Assembly (NCBI GenBank): GCA_000827265.1
Contig: KN834825.1
Location: forward strand, 23,356 to 60,537
DNA: 37,182 nt
From: Collybiopsis luxurians FD-317 M1
Lineage: Eukaryota; Basidiomycota; Agaricomycetes; Agaricales; Omphalotaceae
Direction of reading: 5' to 3'
Under the pieces are notes generated by a model. It searched no databases. It was not told where the DNA came from and saw nothing but the letters and a program-made list of their open reading frames with translations. Both the position numbers and the translations under genes were made by a program. This document shows positions 31,554 through 37,182 of the stretch, one piece after another; the first letter of the stretch is position 1, and every line of letters starts with the position of its first letter.

Positions 31554-34500
31554 ATGGCCGATAGGTGGGGAAAATTTTGATCAATACAAAAACATCTAAC
31601 ATTTTCATCCCCCCTAGAAGTCAACCGACTTTCAATTCACCTATTTCCAATCTGCAACAAGATGGTCCGAGCTCTGGGGGTAGTGTTACACACAATTCGT
31701 TAGTGATGATACTGGAAATTGTGAATTTGATTGGAAGTTAACATAAATTCTGATAGAGGGGCTATTTTTCCTGGAGCATCATATGTGACCGTTGGTCCAT
31801 CCTCCACTTTTCAACAAATCAACATACACGAAGCGGAAAGATCTAAAGAAAATGCAGTTCCAACTGCTCCAGCTGGTAGCATTTTCAACATTGATATACT
31901 AGATTTTATTTACTCACAGAAACCAAAAGGATTCACTGCAGGCATGACTGACCTTACTCCAGTCTCTCCATTTTTTACAGGGAGAAAAGCCATTCTCTCA
32001 GAGCTTGAAACATATTTTATTGTTGAGTCTCCCTCTACTGAAGCTCATGAAAAGAAAATTTTTGTTCTGCATGGGATGGGAGGGGCCGGAAAAACTCAAA
32101 CTGCTTTGAAGTTCATAAACTCATTCAAAACAAGGTAGAAGGGTCTGAACTCAATCACATCTCCTCATTGATGAATGACTTTTTCATTTCAAAGGTTTAC
32201 TGGGTGCTACCTGATTATTGCCCACTCTGAAGAATCCATTAAGGCAAGTTACTACGATATTGCTCTCAAAAATGGACTTGGTGAATTCAGCAACTGGGAA
32301 GCTGGACTTAGATGGCTTGCACAGCATCAAGCAGAATGGATGATTCTCTATGATAATGCTGATGATCCTGACCTTGACTTGGGGAAGTTTCTGCCTCAGT
32401 CTAGTCATGGTAACATCATTGTTACTTCGAGGAATAGTACCCTCAAACAGATCAGCATCAAGTCCAAAGAGTTGAAAGACATGCAACCCAAGGATGGCAT
32501 TCTGTTATTTTTGAAGCATGCTATAAAAGATCATCAGGCAACTCCAGAGGAGGAATCAATGGCCTCTGATATTGCGGCAAAGTTACATTACTTTGCTTTA
32601 GCTCTTGTGCATGCTGGGTCCTATGTATCACAGCAAAACTGCTTGGATTCATATCTACACAGATTAGAACAGCATCAACTAGTATTGATGACTAGGAGTC
32701 TTCCTCAAGGTAGTGACAAGTATTCTCTGTCAGTCTATGCTACTTGGGATCTTAGTTGGAATAAATTGAATGAACAATGCAAGACATTTCTGAGATTATG
32801 TTCATGCTATCACTATGAAGGAATTCCCAGAAGATTATTTTGGAAGGCATTGGACAATCTCTCAAGGGAAGAAGATTTAGAGAGTTTGGCTGCCTACCCT
32901 GTTCTCTCATTTTTAACATCACAGAAATTGGAGTGGGATGACATTTGGATGGACAACATTGTTGAGACAATAAGTTCCTATTCTCTGATCAACGTTGAAA
33001 GGGAAGGGACATATTCTTTGCATCCATTAGTTCATCGCTGGATTCGAGACAGCATTGAGAGTGTCAAGCAAAGAGACTTCCAGCTAGCAGCTCAAAGTGT
33101 GGTTGCAATTTCCATGGAAAATGCAGACTTTGCATTTTTAAGGTCACTAGTTCCTCATTGTATTCACTTTGAAATTACAAAAGATAAGCACACTGATAGA
33201 GCTATGGGTTATTTGTGGTATGATTGTGGGTACTTTTCCAGAGCCTATGATGTATGGGAACCATTGTGGCATCAACTAAAGGCGATATATGGGAATATGG
33301 ACCCTCTGACTCTAAATCAAATGATCAATGTTATAAACACTCTGGAAAGACTAGGAAGAAATAAAGAAGCATTAGAGATGGCAGAGTCCCACTTGAAAAT
33401 GACAAAAGAATCATTTGGAGAAGAGCATCCAATGACTCTCAATGGAATGCATGCCTTGTCAATCCAATATTCCAAAATGGGAAGATGGAATGAAGCTCTG
33501 CAAATTGATGAGCCATTGGTGGAGATGTCCAAGAAAGTATTGGGAGAGCAGCATCCTGCAACTCTCAACAGATTGAACAATTTGGCAAAAAGATATGCTC
33601 AAGTTGGAAGGTTCCTAGAGGCTCTGCAGATTGCAAGCATATCAGTGGAAGTGTCAAAAGAAATTTTGGGAGAGCAGCATCCTGATACTCTAGTTAGACT
33701 GGGTAACTTGGCAATTAGCTACAGTGAGATAGGAAGATATAATGAAGCACTAAAGATTTCAGAGCCGCTGGTGGAAATGTCAAAGGAGATAATGGGGGAG
33801 CAACATCCTGATACACTTTACAGAATACAAAACTTGGCCAGTGTTTACTTTGAATTAGGAAGATATAATGACGCCCTGCACCTTGAGGAGCCATTAGTAA
33901 ACATATCAAAGCAAATCTTGGGAGAGCAGCATCCTGTTACTATGAAAACAATATCCAACTTAGCACTGTCTTATTCATATTTGGGAAGATACAATGAAGC
34001 ACTGCGGCTTTCAGAGCCACTGGTGAAGATGTCGATTGAAATTTTGGGAGAGCACCATCCTGATACTCTCCACCAAATGCATTCCTTAGCAAACATCTAT
34101 TTTGAAATGGACAAATTGGAGGAAGCTCTGCAGATTGGAGAGCCACTGGCAGAGCTGTCAAAGACAGTACTGGGAGAGGAGCACCCAGGTACTCTCACTA
34201 GACTAGGGAATTTGGCATTATACCTCTCTTACATTGGAAACAATGAGAAAGCTCTGCAAATTGGAGAGCCAGTATTGGTGAAGTGCAGGAACTTACTGGG
34301 AGAGCAGCATCCTTCGACTCTCATTGCAATGCAAATCTTGGCAGGCATATACTCTAGAGTTGGAAGACATCAAGAAGCTCTGCAGATCCTAGAGCCACTT
34401 GTGGAGATGTCTAAGCAAACATTAGGAGAGCAGCACCCTGGTACTCTCAGGAGAATACAAGACTTGATAGAAATCCGAGCTGACATTGACACTCCTACCT

Positions 34501-34583
34501 CAGATATTGCGCAACCTAAAAAATTTTCCCATAAAGTATTCAAGGGAATTTCTAGGCTGTTCAAAAGACACATTAGGAAATAA
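31554..34583 (+). CDS. NLR5: NB-ARC/TPR NOD-like receptor, intact
   Basis: Exons 31554-31564, 31618-31698, 31757-32134 and 32195-34583 give 952 residues with no stop. Introns are 53, 58 and 60 bp; the second has a GTTAGT donor where the others have GTCAGT. The N-terminus is of the NLR2 type (SQPTFNSPISNLQQ, then GAIFPGASYVTVGPSSTFQ). P-loop GMGGAGKT, Walker B WMILYDNADD, LHYFALALVHAG and SLHPLVHRW are all present. The region after it switches to the NLR1 type (IHFEITKDKHTDRAMG), followed by nine 42-residue TPRs and the tail HKVFKGISRLFKRHIRK. With NLR1 it is the best candidate for a working receptor here, although its upstream neighbour has been rearranged. Expression cannot be judged. Confidence 0.88.
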
Positions 34584-35817
34584 TTCTCATAAAATGGTGA
34601 ATCTGGTATTAGCTCCAGTGCCTGTGTCGGAATACATATGAAGTGAATACAAACTTCACTCTTAAATAAATGTCTTGTGCTTGAACACCTTTGCTATTAT
34701 TTATGTGTCTTTTTTTCTTTGTAGCAACCAGCCAGTTTCTCTGCCACCAAATGGAATACAGCGATGGAGGCTGTTTGATATATGGATATACATATTCGCG
34801 ATCTCTTTTTAGCGTGGTCTATCTGAAAATTGCACTAGCTCAGAGCCTCAGGCTCAGTATCGCTGTGTCTGTTCTGCCTTTTCCTACGAGAGGACAGTTT
34901 ATTTAGGCCCTAGGTTTGAAATCAGATACTTGGTTATTTCTTGTGTGCGCTGATCGTCCATTGCTTCTTGGGGTAAGCGATTCCGTATTATGTTCTCTTT
35001 TTTCCCTTCTTTCGGTTGTAGGTCGCTATACTATGTACATGATTTTCACTTATGACCAGAATCGGAAATATTTTGTATATAAACTGTCCATTACATTTAC
35101 TGTTTTACCCAAGCGTATTGAATGTAAATCGTGAACAATTCGTTTATCGATCTTTGCCCGGGACATAGCAACTTTCGTGAGACCTTGCCCTCGTGGTAGT
35201 TCCGGTGATCGAGACATAACACGGAAAGGTAGGTAATATCCTTCGGAGTGTAGTAACCTTTCTAAACTTAAGTGTCAACTAAGGCGGGAATGAAAAGCGG
35301 TTTCTGGCAGCTGTCGCGGTGTTCAAAAGTACTGGTAAAATGCTGAGTTAAACATCAGTCCGAGGAAAAGAAGCAGAGTAGACAAAACTTGAATACAAAC
35401 TTGCACTCGCTGAAGGCCTTCGTAATCTCACTGGCATGGGCCAGTCTTGGCCATTATACTCATGCGCGAATATCACACAACTTATTATGAGACACGAGCA
35501 AACGCAAGTGTTGCAAATTTTGAAAGAGGTTGACTCGGGCCAAACGTATATATTGCGGTCGTTAATGGAAGTAATTATGAAGTGTCGATACATGTAGTCA
35601 GGAGAAACCGGCCCTTGAGTCTTGACTGATTGTACTTCGCCGTTGTCGTTTGCCAGGCCGGGATATAATGTCAAATATTCAGATTGTTAGATTGCCCGTG
35701 GGCCGCTGCTCTTTCTCTTATTCTTAACTTCGCCGGCCTTCGCATCACCACTACTTATATGCAGTCATGAATAATCTGCTTGTTATCTCTACATATATCT
35801 GTCCATTCAAATCCAAG
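34584..35817. other. NLR5 3' flank and spacer
   Basis: It is homologous to 4935-6230 and somewhat more diverged. The 75-codon frame is cut short by a deletion near 34890. No gene was recognised. Confidence 0.55.
34665..34670 (+). terminator. Poly(A) signal AATAAA of NLR5
   Basis: AATAAA lies 82 bp after the TAA stop, the position conserved in all copies. Confidence 0.55.
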
Positions 35818-36010
35818 CAGCACTGGGTTTGAGGCGGGGAACACAATGGAAGTGGATTGAGGAAGAGAGAACGTCAAGAAGGAAGGAAATTCGCTACGTC
35901 GGCGTTTAAACGTCACCGGCCCGGATGATATTGCGTAGTGAAGCACACTTTTTCAACCGTCGTCCACCATGTTCGTTATGGCCACTTCACTTGCACCTCT
36001 GTATAGGTGC
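35818..36010 (+). promoter_or_regulatory. Conserved upstream block of ALDH copy D
   Basis: GTCGGCGTTTAAACGTC and the CACCGGCCCGG core are kept. The TATA element is degenerate (CTGTATAGG). Confidence 0.4.
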
Positions 36011-36113
36011 CTGCTTAGCGGCCTTTCCTACGAGTATCCTTTATCTGTAGTGAGGCTGAAGATCACTTCGCTCACAGCAACACGGAAGCTTTCCTACTCG
36101 CCAGACGGTTGAT

Positions 36114-37182
36114 ATGCCGTTGGAGGATATTTCAACAGTGATTCCTACCACCTTCGTCTATCTTTCCTCAAACTAATTACCTCTCATTCAGATACCCAGA
36201 TTCATTCCTCCCTGTGCAGTGCCTTTACCTCCCTAAAATCCCTCCGCCTCCCCTACCGCCAATACTTCCTCCTCCAACTCGCCTGCATGCTCCAAGAACC
36301 TCACACCCTCGCCTCAGCCATCTACGCCGACCTTGGTAAACCCATTTTCGAAGGGTACATCGGTAAGATCAATGCTATGATTGATAGGACGATTATTTCA
36401 GCGAGAAGGGTACCGAAGTGGGCGAGGGAGAAAGGTTATGTGGGGCATGAGGATGGGGCGGAGCCTTGAAAGCTCTAGGTGGTGTTTACACCGAAGGGCA
36501 CGGTGCTCTATTAGTCCGTGATCCGTTTTTTGTCAGCCTTCTTCGCTGACGATACTCATCTGTCGTCTAGCTGTTTTCGTCAAACAGGAAATCTCCCCTC
36601 ATCCTATCCGTATGTTCCACCATCCGTTCCTGTCAATACCTAATAATCAATCATGATTAACCAGAACTTGAACTCGATTTCCAGATTCAAGCTACAATAG
36701 GCGCCATTGCAGCCGAATGCACCCTATGCCTCAAAGTCAGCAAAGTCACGTCCCGCTACGCTGGGGGTCTACAACAACTCTACTAAAGCATTTGGACCAG
36801 GATGTGATGAGGGTGGTGTGTGGGGCTGCTCTGGAGATTACGAAGGTGAGGGAATTGAAGTGAGATCATAGTATGTCCCGTTCCGCTCATTCTATTTCGT
36901 TCAAGTTGTATTATCTTGTCTTTGCATCTTTGTACCATTTGTTCGGGTTACTGCGATACGTTGACTAGACCCTCATATCTCCTATCCATTCTTAATTCGT
37001 TCTTGTTTCGTTCGTGCGGTTTTCGTTGATGGAACGATTAATTGATCTCCTCATTTTCTCTCTAGTCGTCTACACAGGAAACTGAATTATTGCACCCGTC
37101 GTCGCCGCCGCAGCCGCTAAACACCTCACCCCTCTCACCCTCGAGTTGGGGGGCGAGTCTCCTGTGATTGTGGACCCAAAAT
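36114..37182 (+). pseudogene. ALDH class 3/HFD1-like pseudogene, copy D, cut by the window end
   Basis: Exon 1 (36114-36137, MPLEDIST) is followed by an intron to 36199 and a long exon from 36200 with IHSSLCSAFTSLKSL, ASAIYADLGKPIFEGYIGKI and IISARRVPKWAREKG, a clear class 3 ALDH N-terminus. The frame then stops at TGA 36467-36469 and again a few codons later. Further lesions are a TAA after the LQQLY codons (about 36783) and a TGA replacing Gly in the YTGN-G segment (about 37083). The LTLELGGESPVIVD exon is still readable at the window edge, so the catalytic Glu is kept but the conserved Lys of GGKSP is Glu. Confidence 0.8.

Overview
The window looks like a filamentous fungus, most probably a basidiomycete of the Agaricomycetes (inference). 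Introns are 53-63 bp with GT..AG ends and CTAAT/CTAAC-like branch sites, TATA boxes sit about 60 bp before start codons, and the main gene family is an NB-ARC/TPR receptor of the fungal NOD-like (STAND) type. No bacterial features, rRNA or tRNA genes were seen.

Layout: one two-gene module, an NLR gene followed by an aldehyde dehydrogenase (ALDH, class 3/HFD1-like) gene, is repeated head to tail on the + strand. NLR copies start at 1920, 10074, 17960, 25083 and 31554. ALDH copies or remnants lie at 1-509, 6531-9520, 14703-17415, 22658-24860, 30806-31082 and from 36114 past the window end. The period is about 7-8 kb. It is disturbed between copies 4 and 5, where about 3.4 kb of unrelated DNA (two direct LTR copies, a nested CACTA-type MITE, an antisense ALDH scrap) replaces the end of NLR4 and most of its ALDH.

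NLR genes: spliced by hand, NLR1 (948 aa) and NLR5 (952 aa) are open from start to stop. NLR3 is open except for one TGA, which lies in a 66-nt GT..AG-bounded segment that may be an intron; splicing it would give 954 aa. NLR2 carries a frameshift and two stops. NLR4 has an internal deletion with frameshift, a Walker A Thr-to-Ala change and a truncated 3' end. The protein order is: a short N-terminal FxGAS motif region, an FTGR element, the P-loop NTPase with Walker B, a winged-helix-like region with SLHPLVHRW, nine 42-residue kinesin-light-chain-type TPRs, and a cationic amphipathic tail. The copies are clear mosaics of each other.

ALDH genes: every copy is broken, by different lesions (lost start, stops, lost splice donors, exon duplication, large deletions), while their upstream blocks remain similar. 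The ALDH half of the module is therefore decaying while at least two NLRs stay open. The simplest reading is a fungal immune or self/non-self receptor cluster that diversifies by unequal exchange, with ALDH carried as a passenger. The receptor role is inferred from family; ligand and effector output are unknown.
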